A model generated the notes under the pieces. The model saw nothing but the letters and a program-made list of their open reading frames with translations, ran no database searches and was not told the DNA's origin. Positions 46,934 to 58,237 of a stretch of DNA of 64,000 nucleotides are shown piece by piece. Within the stretch, counting starts at the first letter, position 1; the number at the start of each line of letters is the position of its first letter. Made by a program: the position numbers and the translations under genes. Source of the DNA: Myrmaecium sp. VS I D KN 1 (taxonomy: Eukaryota > Ascomycota > Dothideomycetes > Valsariales > Valsariaceae). Location of the stretch: positions 310,001-374,000 of the forward strand of contig JADQAV010000015.1 of NCBI GenBank assembly GCA_019775845.1, read 5' to 3'.

Positions 46934-47339
46934 CCATGAGCGCCGTCCAGTCTAGTACGCTCAGCTTCCTTCCGAAATTCCAATTGTGCACCCGCTGACG
47001 CAGGCCTCCGTAGCAATTCCCACCGCCACGGGCGGAAACCTCGGCAGCGATCTCAAATCCAGCACCTCCGCGGACGCCGCGTCCAAGCCGAAGGTACGTC
47101 CTCTCGTCGAGACACTTCGAACATCAAGCCTTGCTCGCGACCCGTTGTTCCCGTTTCACAAATCTCAAACCTCCGCTGACATGCCCAACCAACAACAGCC
47201 CTGCTGCGTCTGCAAAGACGAGAAAGCCGCCCGGGACGAGTGCATGCTCTTCTCCAAGGCCAGCGACGCCCAGGCCGACTGCGCCGACCTCGTGACCAAG
47301 TACCGCAACTGCATGGCCGGCTACGGCTTCAAGATATAA
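46934..47339 (+). CDS. COX17: Cox17, mitochondrial copper chaperone
   Basis: Delivers Cu(I) to Sco1/Cox11 in the intermembrane space for cytochrome c oxidase assembly. Three short exons are read: 46934-46952, 47014-47093 and 47199-47339. The introns are 61 and 105 bp, each with a CTGAC branch. The product is 79 aa. The first acceptor is GTAG at 47013; the nearer CAG at about 47003 would put the protein out of frame. The copper-binding motif is KPCCVCKDEK (Cys35, Cys36, Cys38). The coiled-coil-helix fold has twin Cx9C pairs, Cys38-Cys48 and Cys61-Cys71, ending with the typical YRNCMAGYGFKI. The gene is hard to see in raw frames because its coding exons are so short. Confidence 0.95.
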
Positions 47340-47728
47340 GACTAGGACTGGGGGAGATATCCCGCGGCAGGTGATTGGTCCATGAAGGATGAGCTTTCGA
47401 GGAGCTTGAGCTTAGCTTCCCGACGCTGATTGGAAATGTACGAATATACGACCGATGACGAGGAAGATGGGGGAGATGGGGTGTAACGGAATAGGGAAAA
47501 CGAGGATCTCTACATCCGATCCCGGCATATACACACACGGCGTTTGGTCGGTTGGCTCGAGAAAGAAGGGGGTGTAACTTTTCAGATTTGGAGAAAAAGG
47601 GAAGGTGTAAATTATGTACAACAGTCCAATAAAAAGACAATCTCTCTCAGCTCGAATCCGTTCTCCAGGTATAGCATGGTGCGCTCTTTCAAAGTTTTGA
47701 CCTCAAGCCTCCCACGAAAGAAGGCCCT
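47340..47728. other. Convergent 3' flanks of COX17 and ALG6
   Basis: 389 bp, no gene recognised. An AATAAA-like element (CCAATAAAAAGAC) occurs near 47626-47636 on the plus strand and could serve COX17. Confidence 0.5.
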
Positions 47729-49643
47729 CTACTGTCGTTTCTTTTCCGTCTCCGCCGCCTTCCTACTGCTAGAAGGCGTCGGCTGGACACCGCCCCATAC
47801 GCCACTGCGGACGACCAAATCCCACACGCACCACAGATAGCACAGCCCGAACCCGGCCGCGCCGACGAGCACGTTGACCACCACCCACAAATCCGGCTTC
47901 CCGCGCGGCGGCTCCACGAACGCCTCCACGACGTGCCAACCGAGCATGGCAGCATACAAGCCCAGATGCGCCAGCGTCGTCAGCCAATTCACCGCCCCGG
48001 GCCCATCCCTGCGCCGGTACGCCTGGAGGCTGGTCGGCGGCAGGCCGAGGAGGTACGCCCAGAGGCCGGTGAGGACGAAGTACGGGACGCGCAGCTCGTC
48101 GCGCTTGAGGAGTGGGAAGCACGTCCAGACGCCGAGCAGGTTGGCCAGGCCGACCCAGGCCCGCGTGGTCGGGAGCAGGCCGCCGTCGGAGGCGAGGAGC
48201 AGCGTCATCGGCACTAGAGGTAGCAGAACGTTTTTCTCGTGTACCTGGTAGGAGCAGAGGAAGAAAGCCCATGCGGTGGCGGCGAATGCGGACGGGAGGA
48301 GCTCCCTGCGGGGTTTTAGGAGGAGGATGAGGCAAGGCGGGGTGATGCCTGCCAGGGTAGTGAGGAGTGCCAGGCGGCTCATCACGGCTTGCGGGTACAT
48401 GTGAAGCTTGTGAAAGGTGTGGATGGCGCACCAGACGTTAGCCACCTTGTCTTCGAACAAGCCACGAGCGAAGGGGAAGATCCGGTGAACGGACTGCGTC
48501 AGCTGCAGCAGGAACGGGTAGATTGGCGACGAAGGGGTGATCTCGACGGGCAGCTTCGAGAGAAGTGAGGTTAAAAGCGGCGGGGCTGGGAGATTGCGCA
48601 CATCGACGCCGTGGTACGTCTCATAAGCGATGCTCAGGAGGATGGGAGCGTAAAGTGCGAGGAAAGAGGCCAAAGTTACGAGGCCGATGAGCAAGAGCCT
48701 GACAGAGTGCAGCCGCGGCTGTATACAGATACCCAGCAGGTAAATGAAGACGGCCGGAGCGTAGAACAGCGCCATCTGCTTGAAACCGAGCGCGCCAACA
48801 AAGTAGACGCAGCTCCACAGCGGCCGGCTTGCTAGCATGCTGGAAATAGAGGCCAGCGTCAGTCCCAGCATGACGGTGTTATATTGGAAGTGTCCATGGT
48901 CCACGATCAGCGTCGACGGCTGCATCAGGATAGCCACGAGCGCAATTGACGCTTCCCAGGTGTTGACGCCTTGCAAGCGAGCATAGCGACGCAGGAGGAT
49001 GATGACGGCGGGGACGTAGATGAGGTACTCGGATACAAATACCGTGGCGCGCATGTAGACCTTGAGATCCGGGTCGTCAAGGCCACGTGAGGTGTAGAGG
49101 TCGAACCAGGCCGGGTTGATATAGCTTCCACTGTGATCACTTAGTATATACTGTACTTGAATGACGGATTTACGAAAAGCATTGCACCCACATCTTACCC
49201 AGCAGCCAGCTGTGGTACGCCGTGAGGGGAGGATAGTCCAATCCCCACCACTCGAGGTCGTGGAAGTACCATTGGGACACGGGGAGGCGGGTGGTGATCT
49301 CCATCCAATGCCGCTGCGCTTCAAAATCACCATGCATCGGCGGAGACTGGAAACCTGCCGTTTGTCGTTAGCGAGCGCACCGCACGCATTGCCGGGGCGC
49401 TGCCATACCGGAGTAGCCCCAGAGGCCCGTCGCCCAGCGGAAGAGTCCGACAACCATCAGCACCAGAGGCAGCATGACCCATTGCGAGACGGTCCCCTTT
49501 GCGGGCCACAGGAAGGCCACGAGGGGAAAGGCGGGCCGTTGAGCGTTCGTGGCCGGATCGGTGTCCACCGTGCCATGGGTGGGATTGGAAAGGAGGGTGC
49601 CGTCCGTCTTGCGCTTCCGGCGCGGAGTGTGGTGGGAGGCCAT
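47729..49643 (-). CDS. ALG6: Alg6, Dol-P-Glc:Man9GlcNAc2-PP-Dol alpha-1,3-glucosyltransferase
   Basis: ER multi-pass enzyme that adds the first glucose to the lipid-linked N-glycan precursor. Exons on the minus strand are 49643-49409, 49354-49192 and 49130-47729; the introns are 54 bp (with a CTAACG branch) and 61 bp. The product is 599 aa. The second donor is GTGGGT, not the nearer GTAAGA: only this choice gives the family sequence [20 protein letters not shown] and the correct phase. The N-terminal cytosolic tail ([12 protein letters not shown]) precedes TM1. The lumenal loop [18 protein letters not shown] is the Alg6/Alg8 donor-binding signature, and [16 protein letters not shown] is the second one. 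[12 protein letters not shown] near the C-terminal end is also diagnostic. About ten further hydrophobic segments follow. Alg8 is the alternative, but the GKIGSYINP segment and the overall match favour Alg6. Confidence 0.94.
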
Positions 49644-50133
49644 TGCTATATGATGTGCGGTGGCATCATACGCAGTAGGTTAACAGCTGTAGCTCGGCAC
49701 GTAGAGGCATCAAAGTAGACGACGCGATGGAGGTGGGTGCACTGTGCAGCAGGAGCGGGGCCTTGTGGCCTGGGAGCCTTGCTCACTTGAGCATGCCTTA
49801 AGGCACCCAGGCACTGCCGTCGATGCATGCCGGGCTGGGCCGGGCCAGACGGACAAGAGCCACACCAGCCACGCCAGCCACATGGAAAAGCCCCCGCTGC
49901 CCGCGGTTTCGCCCCACGCGGAACGGCCTAGAACGGGCAAGCGCAGGAAAAAGCGGTGAAAGATTTCTTCACGCTGCTTTTCTGCCGGTCTGCGGTGGTC
50001 CAAGCTCCCGAACTTTTTTTCACGTCCTCGCTCATAAAAGCTGCCCTGCTCCGCGCTCGCCACTCTTCTTCTTCTTCCACCATCCTTCCTTACACCACTC
50101 ATCCAGAGCATCTTTCGGACGCTCATCCTCTCG
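49644..50133. other. Divergent promoter of ALG6 and NSR1
   Basis: Spacer DNA holding the ALG6 upstream region and the NSR1 promoter. Pyrimidine-rich leader sequence starts at about 50060. No gene recognised. Confidence 0.5.
50033..50040 (+). promoter_or_regulatory. TATA-like element of NSR1
   Basis: CATAAAAG about 30 bp before a long pyrimidine-rich stretch that looks like the transcription start region of NSR1. Confidence 0.35.
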
Positions 50134-50585
50134 GTATCTCTGTACACTGTGGGCTTTTATCGCATCACTCTTCGTTGCAAATCAACTTCTTGTGGGTACG
50201 CTTTCTGTGGGCTTTTCCTTTGGCGCTTCACCGCGCGACACAGATTTCTGTGGGCTTTGTTGCTCCAGTGGGCTTTTGACAACTGTCTCGGCTCTTGTGG
50301 GAACACACTCGCCTTGATCACGCAGTTCTTTGTGGGCTTGGGGGCTAGAGGGCTTTTCTTCCGCTTCGTTGCGGACTCGAGGGTTGTGGGCTTGCCGCAC
50401 ATTTGAGAGAGTTCCTGATGGCTTATGGGGTCTTTGACTTCACCCTGCAATCTCATTCACAGCCGAGTTCTTCGGCGCGAGATTGGCGAGAGCATTGTCG
50501 GCTTTTCACATGACACTGGATCACAGCTCCACGCTTCTATCGCGAATGGCAGCTGCTCTAGAAACCAATACTAACTGTGTCGCAG
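50134..50585 (+). other. Probable long intron in the NSR1 5' leader
   Basis: A clear 3' splice signal (TACTAACTG branch at about 50569, acceptor CGCAG ending 50585) sits 12 bp before the start codon. The donor is less certain: CTCG|GTATCT at 50134 or TGTGG|GTACGC at 50196. If correct the intron is about 390-450 nt, far longer than the 48-122 bp introns of most genes here, and it contains the TGTGGGCTTT repeats. Confidence 0.5.
50148..50506 (+). repeat. Array of about eight TGTGGGCTTT motifs
   Basis: Near-identical 10-11 nt units, all on the plus strand, start at 50148, 50206, 50249, 50267 (AGTGGGC), 50331, 50347 (AGAGGGC), 50385 and 50496 (TGTCGGC). Partial copies (TGTGGG only) lie at 50191 and 50296. 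Spacing is irregular, so this is not a simple tandem repeat. Confidence 0.8.
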
Positions 50586-50597
50586 ACATTCATCACA

Positions 50598-52178
50598 ATG
50601 GCTAAATCCACCTCCAAGAAGGACACCAAGTCCGTGAAGAAGGCCGAGGCCCCTGCCACCAAGCCTCTTGCCGTGAAGGAAGGCCGCGTCACCAAGGCTT
50701 CCCAGACCCCTAAGGCGAAGAGCAAGGAGACTGCGAAGGCTGTCGCCGCCAAGGCCGGAAAGAAGTCGAAGAAGGCCAAGGAGCCCACTCCTGAGTCTAG
50801 CTCTGAGAGCGAAAGCGAAAGCGAGTCTGAGGCCAGCTCCAGCTCTGACAGCAGCGACTCTGAGTCCGAGGTCGAGACCAAGAAGACCACCAAGGCCAAG
50901 GCCTCCTCTTCCGACTCTGACTCTTCTTCTGAGTCGTCCTCTGACTCTGAGGCCGAGACCAAGCCTGCTCCCAAGGCGAACGGCATCAAGGTGGAGAAGT
51001 CCAGCTCCTCCTCTGACTCCGACGACAGCTCCTCCTCTGACGAGGAGGAGAAGCCTGCCGCCGCTAAGAAGGATGACTCGGATTCGTCCGAGTCTTCTGA
51101 CAGCGACTCCGACTCCGACTCTGAGGAGGCTCCCAAAGCCAAGAAGGCTGAAAAGGTTAGTATGGTCCGTATCCTTTTTTCCATGATTCTCACTAACAAG
51201 CTGCTCAGTCTTCCTCCGATTCCGATTCCGAGTCTGGCTCTGACTCTGATTCCGACGATTCCGAATCTGACTCCTCCGACGAGAGCGAGGAGAAAACCGA
51301 GGCCGAGGCTCCTTCCAAGAAGCGCAAGGCCGAGGCTGACGCTGAGCCCGTTACAAAGAAGAGCAAGACCGAGGGAGCTTCCGAGGATGGTCCTAAGAGC
51401 TTGTTCGTCGGCAACCTTAGCTGGAACATCGATGAGGAGTGGCTCTCTCGGGAGTTCGACGGCTTCGGTGAGATCATCGGCTGCAGGATCGTCACCGACA
51501 AGGCTACTGGCCGCTCCAAGGGGTAAGCAGTCTAGCAGGTTTTGCCATCTCCGAAGAAAGCTAACACGTTCATGTAGTTTCGGTTACGTTGACTTCGCTA
51601 CTCACGAGGCTGCTAAGAAGGCCAAGGAGGCCAAGCACAACCAGGAGCTGGATGGCCGTGCTCTGAACCTTGACTTCAGCACCCCTCGTCAAAATAACGG
51701 CAACAACCAGGATCGTTCCCAGCAGCGTGCGGACCGCTTTGGTGACAAGACCAGTCCCCCTAGCGACACTCTCTTTGTCGGTAACATCTCCTTCGATGCT
51801 ACCAACGACATGATCGGCGAGGCCTTCGGCGAGTACGGTACCATCACTCGTGTCTCCCTTCCCACCGATCCCGACAGCGGCAACCCCAAGGGCTTCGGTT
51901 ACGTCGGCTTCAGCTCGGTTGACGAGGCCAAGGCTGCTTTCGAGGCTCTCCAGGGTGCTGATATTGCTGGCCGTGCTGTCCGCCTTGACTACGCTCAGCC
52001 CCGCTCCAACGATGGTGGCTCCCGCGGTGGCCGCGGTGGCGGTCGTGGTGGTGCCCGTGGCGGCCGTGGTGGCGGTGGCCGTGGTGGTCCTCGCGGCGGT
52101 GCGCGTGGTGGTCGCGGTGGTTTCTCCACCAACCGTGGCGGTTTCGGCGACTTCCAGGGAAAGAAGATCACCTTCTAA
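50598..52178 (+). CDS. NSR1: Nucleolin-like RNA-binding protein (Nsr1/gar2)
   Basis: Nucleolar protein needed for pre-rRNA processing and 40S assembly. Exons are 50598-51155, 51209-51522 and 51578-52178, with introns of 53 and 55 bp. The product is 490 aa. The N-terminal part is Lys/Ala-rich (MAKSTSKKDTKSVKKAEAP), then long Ser/Asp/Glu tracts typical of nucleolin, with KKRKAEADAEPVTKKSK as a nuclear signal. RRM1 has RNP2 LFVGNL and RNP1 KGFGYVDF, the latter rebuilt across intron 2. RRM2 has TLFVGNI and KGFGYVGF. The C-terminus is a Gly/Arg-rich RGG domain ending FGDFQGKKITF. The ATG at 50598 directly follows the leader-intron acceptor. Functionally it is linked with UTP20 at the other end of the window. 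Confidence 0.95.
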   Translation: MAKSTSKKDTKSVKKAEAPATKPLAVKEGRVTKASQTPKAKSKETAKAVAAKAGKKSKKAKEPTPESSSESESESESEASSSSDSSDSESEVETKKTTKAKASSSDSDSSSESSSDSEAETKPAPKANGIKVEKSSSSSDSDDSSSSDEEEKPAAAKKDDSDSSESSDSDSDSDSEEAPKAKKAEKVSMVRILFSMILTNKLLSLPPIPIPSLALTLIPTIPNLTPPTRARRKPRPRLLPRSARPRLTLSPLQRRARPRELPRMVLRACSSATLAGTSMRSGSLGSSTASVRSSAAGSSPTRLLAAPRGKQSSRFCHLRRKLTRSCSFGYVDFATHEAAKKAKEAKHNQELDGRALNLDFSTPRQNNGNNQDRSQQRADRFGDKTSPPSDTLFVGNISFDATNDMIGEAFGEYGTITRVSLPTDPDSGNPKGFGYVGFSSVDEAKAAFEALQGADIAGRAVRLDYAQPRSNDGGSRGGRGGGRGGARGGRGGGGRGGPRGGARGGRGGFSTNRGGFGDFQGKKITF

Positions 52179-52913
52179 GCCCTTTGAGATACCCATACAT
52201 CGCTTCTGCGTGAGTTTCCAAGAACAGAATTCTCTCTGAGAGTGCTGCAGAGTCAGTCAAGCTGCTACTGCGTAACTATCAGGTAGGTTACTGGCACCAC
52301 CTTTGCTGTAATGATGATTTCAGGATAATGCGGCGGGGGAAAAGTATTTTCTAAAAAGGCATCTCTGGGTTTTCGTTTGCGCTGGTTCATAGGAGTTCGG
52401 ACTCGGACCTAAAAGTTGATATGCTTCCATAGTTTTAGCACGTGAGCTTCTCCTCACGAGTGAGTTGCGGTAAGATAGGTCAGGATGAATGAAATCATCG
52501 TAATTCGCTTCTGCTATTCGCACCTCTCTGATCTGGTGTCCATAAAAGTGCGAATGATTCCCAACCACAACGCATGAAGATAGAAACAAAGAAAAAAGGA
52601 AAAGACATCCTACGCGCATCTCTGATGTATCATACTCTAGCCGCGCGAGAGAGCGTGCGAGTAGGAAGACTTGGAGGGATCGAATGGTTTGCATTAATAT
52701 ACAGTACAAAAAGAAATATCCAGGAACGCAGAGGCTCAACGCAAGAAAGGACGGAAGTACGGATCAAAACGCCTTGTTCGGAAACTAGAACCCTTGGATA
52801 TAGGAAAAGAGGTATGTATGTACAACGCAGCGGCGGTGTGACCCAGGCCGATCCCTCCCCTTCCCCCCATCTGATGGCATCCCATGCAATGCAAAAACGG
52901 TAAGTCCGAGGTT
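52179..52913. other. Convergent 3' flanks of NSR1 and SLA1
   Basis: 735 bp without a recognisable gene. Confidence 0.55.
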
Positions 52914-55900
52914 TTAGAATCCAAAGGGATTTTCCGGCGCTGCACAATGGTTAGCCTTGATGAATTGGAAGGTTCGTACTCGGACGTTCTTAGACTTACT
53001 GGCATTGCTGAGGTTCGCTCTCTTCCCTGTTGGTTGCGGTGTCAACTTCTTCGCTCCCGGCTGCACCCCAAACCTCACGGGTGGAGGAGGCCCGGTCTTC
53101 TGAGGGACCAGAGGGGCAGCTGACGCCCCTTGCGGTATTGGCGGAGGTGGTGGGGCCTGGAAACCGTTGGTGCCTGGGTTGGCAAAACCCGTTCGTTGTG
53201 GCTGCAAAGCTGGAGGTAGGAATGCGTTGATACCAGTCTGCTGCGGTTGGAGACCGGTTGTTGGAGTGAAAGAGTTTTGCATGCCTGTAGGTTGAGGCAC
53301 AAAAGGCGGACGTGGAGGGTCAGCAAATGGCGATCCCGTAGGCTGGGGCGCCATATACTGCGGTTGCGGCTGGAAACCAGTGAGCTGCGGTTGGAAGCCG
53401 GTCGGTTGCGCTTGGAAGCCGGTAGGTTGCGCTTGGAAGCCAGTGGGTTGCGCTTGGAACGGCTGTGGAGCGCCGAATCCCGTGGGTTGCGGCTGCTGGA
53501 TTTGCGGCATCTGCATACCGTTTGGCATTGGTCCGAAATTCTGAGCTGGTGATTGAAATCCTGTTGGCTGAGGCATCATCTGCATCTGACCATATCCAGT
53601 CTGCTGCATGCGTTGCTGGTTCAGTTGATCTTGCAGGCTTTGTCCAGGGGGCGCAACCTGTGTGTGCATATGGGCCTGGTAGCCCGTCAACTGTGGCTGC
53701 AAAGGCGGTGGTCCAAACGCACTCTGTTGTTGGAAGTTTTGAGGTGCGGAAGAGGCTCTTGCAGGCGGCGGCGCGATAAGCGAGTTGCCAGTCTGCATTT
53801 GCTGAGGTGCTTGGGGTCTCTGCCGGGGTGCAGCGAACGATTGTTGCTGGGGAGTCTGAGGGGCGGGAGGTTGATTCGCCAATTTCTCAAATAGCCCAGG
53901 TGTTGCTCCTTGGGGAGGCTGTGGAGCAGGCGCAACTGCCGTTGCCGGCTGCTGTTGCGGCGCTGGCTGGGGCGCGGGCGTCGGTTGTAGAGGTGGAGTA
54001 AGGAGCGAGAGTTCTGCCATAGCCCCTGTAACTGTAGGTTGCTGGGGAGCAGTTGTGGTTGCAGGCGTAGATGCAGACGCAGCAGTCGTCTGAGGTGTGG
54101 ATGCCGATTCAGGAGCAGGATTCTTTGATGGTTTCACTTCCCAAGCGTTGTCTTCGAAGTCATCGATGACCTTCTTCTCCGGGACCGGGGCGTTGGTAAG
54201 GGGGGTTGCGGTAGCATCCGCAGGCGGTGACTTCTTCGCTGACTCGTCCGCTTTTTGCTCGAACGCCTTCGGGTCCACGGTATTGCTAGTTTCCACGGCA
54301 GGAGCGGGTCGGCTTTTGCGGGTGTTATTCCTGAGCACGCCCCCAGGTCCGGAGAAGAGTCCACCAGTAGCTCCCTCGGATCCACCAGTATTACCATCAG
54401 GTATAACCGAAGCACCACCAAAGCTCACATTGCGTGCTTCACGGGCTTGTGTACGACCAAACTTATTGTCTAGGAACTTCATCACCCGAAGGATATCACC
54501 CTCTTTCAGACCAAGCGTCCGAAGGTTTTCCGTCGTGATATCTGGCAGATTCTCTTCGCCCATCTGATCCCGGACAAATGAGGATGCATAGCGCTCGCAG
54601 ATTTGCGGATTAACACCACACTGCAAGAAGAAGTCGAACCAGTCATACTCCGGCTTCTTCTCGACTGATAAGCCCGCACTGGGCCGTTGTCGTTGTGTGC
54701 TTTTCCTCTTGATATCCGAGAGCGGCTTATCATCCTCTAAGGAAACGCCGGTCATGCCCTCGACATATTCCAGATCTTCGATAGACATCTTCGGTACTGG
54801 GACAGCAATCTTTACTCCGTTTGTCTTGTGCAGATGAATTTTGCCCTCCTTCAAGCCGATGAACTCGGCCTCAACCTTGAACGAACCGGTGCGGTCAGTC
54901 CAAGTTCGTACCCGAGAGGGATCCGGTTCTGTGCCAACATTGGTCAGCAAGTGGCACATACGCTAGTGATCACATAACTTACTTGACTTGGACGTCGATG
55001 GCACTTTGCTGTCGCGAGACCCTTTCTGTGTATGCTTCCCAATGTCAACATCGCCCTGCGTCCTGCTGCTATGGCGCTCAGGTAGATGCAAGCCAGGCCC
55101 TACCTCATGTGCTTTTGATTCCCGTTCTTTTTCCTTCCTATGACGCTTTTCCGCCTCCTTAGCAAGACGCTCTTCCTCCCTCCTGTTTCGCTCTACAGTC
55201 GATAATCCTGCTTCTAGGCCAAGTGAAGGAGCGGACATGGTCCCCACGATTTCCACGTAGCTGCTGGGCACGACACCCTCTTTTCCATTCTTGAGACGCC
55301 TGACCATCCACCATTCGTCGCTTTTCGAATCATCCAGGATCACCACTTCGTCACCTATGGCAACGCTGACCTCATCGTCGCCCTGGGCCATGAAATCATA
55401 GAGGATCTGGCCCTTGCGCTGGACGTTTGAGGACCCTGACCCTGCAGCCAGGACTTCGCGAAGGCCTTCAGCCCGTGCTGCACCAGCGAGCTCCCCAAGA
55501 GCTGATACAATTTCTTGAGCGGTATCCTTGGCCCCGGCATGGAAATCAATGCTCCTGCTAGGCTTGACAAGTTCCATAAACACGTGCTTGCCTTCGATAG
55601 AGTAGTGAGTGAGTTTCTCAGCAGTCCACTCCTGTTGAGGGCCATCACGAGACTTTTCCGGAGATATCATGATTAGCCCCTTCGGTATGTTGATGCCCAG
55701 AGTGGTCGGCATTTTCTTGTTTTTTCCCATGTGAGAGATCATCTCGTGGATATTATAGAGATGGTAGCCCAAATTTGGCATGTCCCTTCGCTCCTCCTCG
55801 TCATAAGCGCTTGGCCGATGACTGAAGGCAGGAGACGGCTGAGGTGGGGATCGGGGTGAACGCGGTGAGACCAATTGTGTAGGTGGTGGCGACATCTGCT

Positions 55901-56703
55901 GAGACTCAGGTCTCCTTGGAAGGCTGGGCGGCGGTGCCGAGTGCTCCTCATCGGACTCATCTGGTGTGTATTGGGGTCGTCTAGGCGGGAGCATTAGATT
56001 AGGAGGAGGGGAAATCGGCGTCCGTTGGGGCGGTGGAGCGGTGGATCCGGTCTTCTGTTGTATTATACCCGCAATGGCAGCGGCAGTGCTCTGTTGTACT
56101 GGGCTGGAGGGAGGACTCGGCGTAGGTAGCTGCTCAGGTTCTGGCTCAGGTTGTGGCTCCGGCACTGGCTCCGGGGCTGGCTCCGGGGCTGGTTCAACAG
56201 CCTTCGGTCGTGCCGGCATCGCCGGGGCCTCTTCAGTGAGTTCGATATAATTTGCCGGTACGAAACCGTACTCGCCCTTGGCACCTACCAAAGTCCAATC
56301 TGGATCGGAAGTATCGTACACATCTAGGATGGCGTCCTCAGCAAAGGAGAGCTCCTCATCAGTCTGCCGGGTATAGTCGTAGAGAGCCTTGGCTTGTTTT
56401 ATAGGAGCTGCCTAGAGCATTGCGTTAGCCTTGATGCGTTCCTCAGCGCGAGCCATTGTTTATAGGGCGGCTGGCTCCGCGATCTGCTAGTCATCGTCAA
56501 CTCACCTCCTCTACATAGTTGTTCGGGATGAGACCCTCAGGCTCCTCTTCTTCATTCGGGCCGGCCTTCTTCTTTGCCTTCCACCAGTCATCTTCGGTGC
56601 TCTTTTCCACGACGTAGAGCAAGTCTCCTTCCTTTATTGGTAGCTCGTTGTCACCCTGCGGAACATAGTCATAGACTGCCCGATATATCCCAAGGAACAC
56701 CAT
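52914..56703 (-). CDS. SLA1: Sla1, endocytic actin-patch adaptor with three SH3 domains
   Basis: Clathrin/cargo adaptor and regulator of Arp2/3 activators at cortical actin patches. Exons on the minus strand are 56703-56506, 56411-54983, 54928-53000 and 52939-52914; the introns are 94, 54 and 60 bp. The product is 1193 aa. SH3-1 is residues 4-64 (AVYDYVPQGDNELPIKEGD) and SH3-2 about 70-128 (ALYDYTRQTDEELSFAED). A Pro-rich linker follows, then SH3-3 at about 400-457 (ILYDFMAQGDDEVSVAIGD). SHD1, the NPFxD cargo-binding module, is at about 545-600 (RTWTDRTGSFKVEAEFIGLK). The SAM-like SHD2 is at about 636-705 (YDWFDFFLQCGVNPQICERY). The last third is a Gln/Pro region with many QPTGF/LTGxQ repeats, as in yeast Sla1. 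The final exon is only 26 nt and encodes the C-terminal NPF motif (PENPFGF). The 60 nt last intron is also an open frame. Confidence 0.95.
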
Positions 56704-57507
56704 GACTACAGCGGGATTCTGGAAGAATAAGCTCTGCGGAAGAGGACGGAATCAGGAAAAGGCCAAGCTGGGACGTAGCCGTCAAGGTAGAGCTTGTTGG
56801 TACAGGGTACCCAAGAGCGGGCAGGGTTCGGAGATGGTTGGGCTTAACGGAGGGGAGGAGGGCCTCTAAGCTTGCTATGACATAGAGAATGCGCGGGTCC
56901 TCGTAGGAAGGTCGGAAGTAGCGGAGACGTTGAGTAGGTGATGAGATAAAAGGCCGGATTACTGTATACAGCGCAGTACGGCTACAAGCAATGCTGAAGC
57001 TTGGAAGCTGGACAGTTGAAGCCCAGGTGGTCGTGGTGGCTCAACGCGACGGGGAGGATTAGCAGGCTTGGCACTCTGAGCGTCATTTGCCGGATGGCAA
57101 GGTCCGCCAACCGACTCCCTACTCCCCCATTCACAATCACAATCATGAGCCGGCATGCAGCATGAAGACCGCTGCGCGATCTATTAGTCCAGCGTCTACA
57201 GCAATCGGCAACATCCAATATCATTGTTCATACCTGTTCAATTAGGATGTTGTATCCCTATCTCTACCTCCTCTCTGCACTGCGCGTGCAGATCTGGTCT
57301 TATTTGTTCAATCCTCCTCCGCATTATTCTTATATATAGCTTCAGCGACCCCTGTCTTTGCTATCTCCTACATGGCCCTCCCTACTCGCGCCCTGGAAAT
57401 GATACCTGCAGCCGGCTAGAGCAAGAACAAAAAAAATCAAAGTCGGCTGTATGCTATTGCGGGAGGGTTCATTGTGATACCCGAGATACGCAAGAAGCTG
57501 CAAAAAA
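56704..57507. other. Intergenic: SLA1 promoter and tRNA 3' flank
   Basis: No protein gene recognised. A T-run on the minus strand just past the tRNA (57502-57507) fits a Pol III terminator. Confidence 0.55.
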
Positions 57508-57594
57508 TCTCCACTCCCAGAGTTGAACTGGGGACCTGTCGATCGCATATATTCCATTACAGTCGAATGTGGTAACCAACTCCACCAAGCGGAG
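57508..57594 (-). tRNA. tRNA-Tyr(GUA) with a short intron
   Basis: Cloverleaf read on the minus strand. The acceptor stem pairs CTCCGCT with AGTGGAG (one G-U), with discriminator A. The D stem is GTGG/CCAC with an AGTTGGTTA loop. The anticodon loop starts CTGTAA, giving GUA. The T stem is CCCAG/CTGGG with loop TTCAACT. An intron of about 13-14 nt lies one base 3' of the anticodon, the standard place. The anticodon stem TTCGA/TCGAC has four pairs and a T-C mismatch at 27-43. Six T residues follow the 3' end. Slightly imperfect, so it may be less active than its neighbour. Confidence 0.8.
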
Positions 57595-58237
57595 GCTGAA
57601 GATCTAACTCTGATCTGTGCTGGCATAACCGCTAAATTGCTCCAGCATAAATACTTCGGGAGCTCGAAAACGGGGGGCTGATGTTAAAGAATGCTTTGAC
57701 CGTTGAGAGTGAGTTCAGAAAAGGAGAGCGAGAATTTCGACCTTGTCTGTGCTTTGGGAGTCACCCAGGGGGAAATAGGTCCTAGGTACGTCTTAAGCCC
57801 CAAGCCATGCGACCTTGTGCTCGCCGCTTCAGGAGTAAACAACACAATGAGCTCTTATGGTGATGATATTCAGCGTTGATTGGGGAAATGGAATGAACAG
57901 ACTCTGTAGGAGTGTGAATTCGCTACCTGTCATACTTCTGTCCTCGACACATAGGTAGGTAGGTTTGATTATACTCAGAGGTTTGACACTGTATAAGGGA
58001 TATGTAAAAGGCGAACGAGGTTGACGCACTGAGAGCGTATACTGAGCACATCAGAGGTTTAATTTACCTTGTGTAGATCCTGCACTTCTACTCGGCATGC
58101 TTGACGTTAGGAGTATGGGAAATGCCGACACAGGTTATAATTAGCAGCATTACAGTGAAGCACGGCAATTGCAGCTTATAAACCACAATAGTTTATTTCT
58201 TTCCATCGAGTTACCCAAGGCAAGCCCAGCTTGCTCA
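57595..58237. other. Spacer between two head-to-head tRNA-Tyr genes
   Basis: 643 bp with no gene recognised. Confidence 0.6.
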
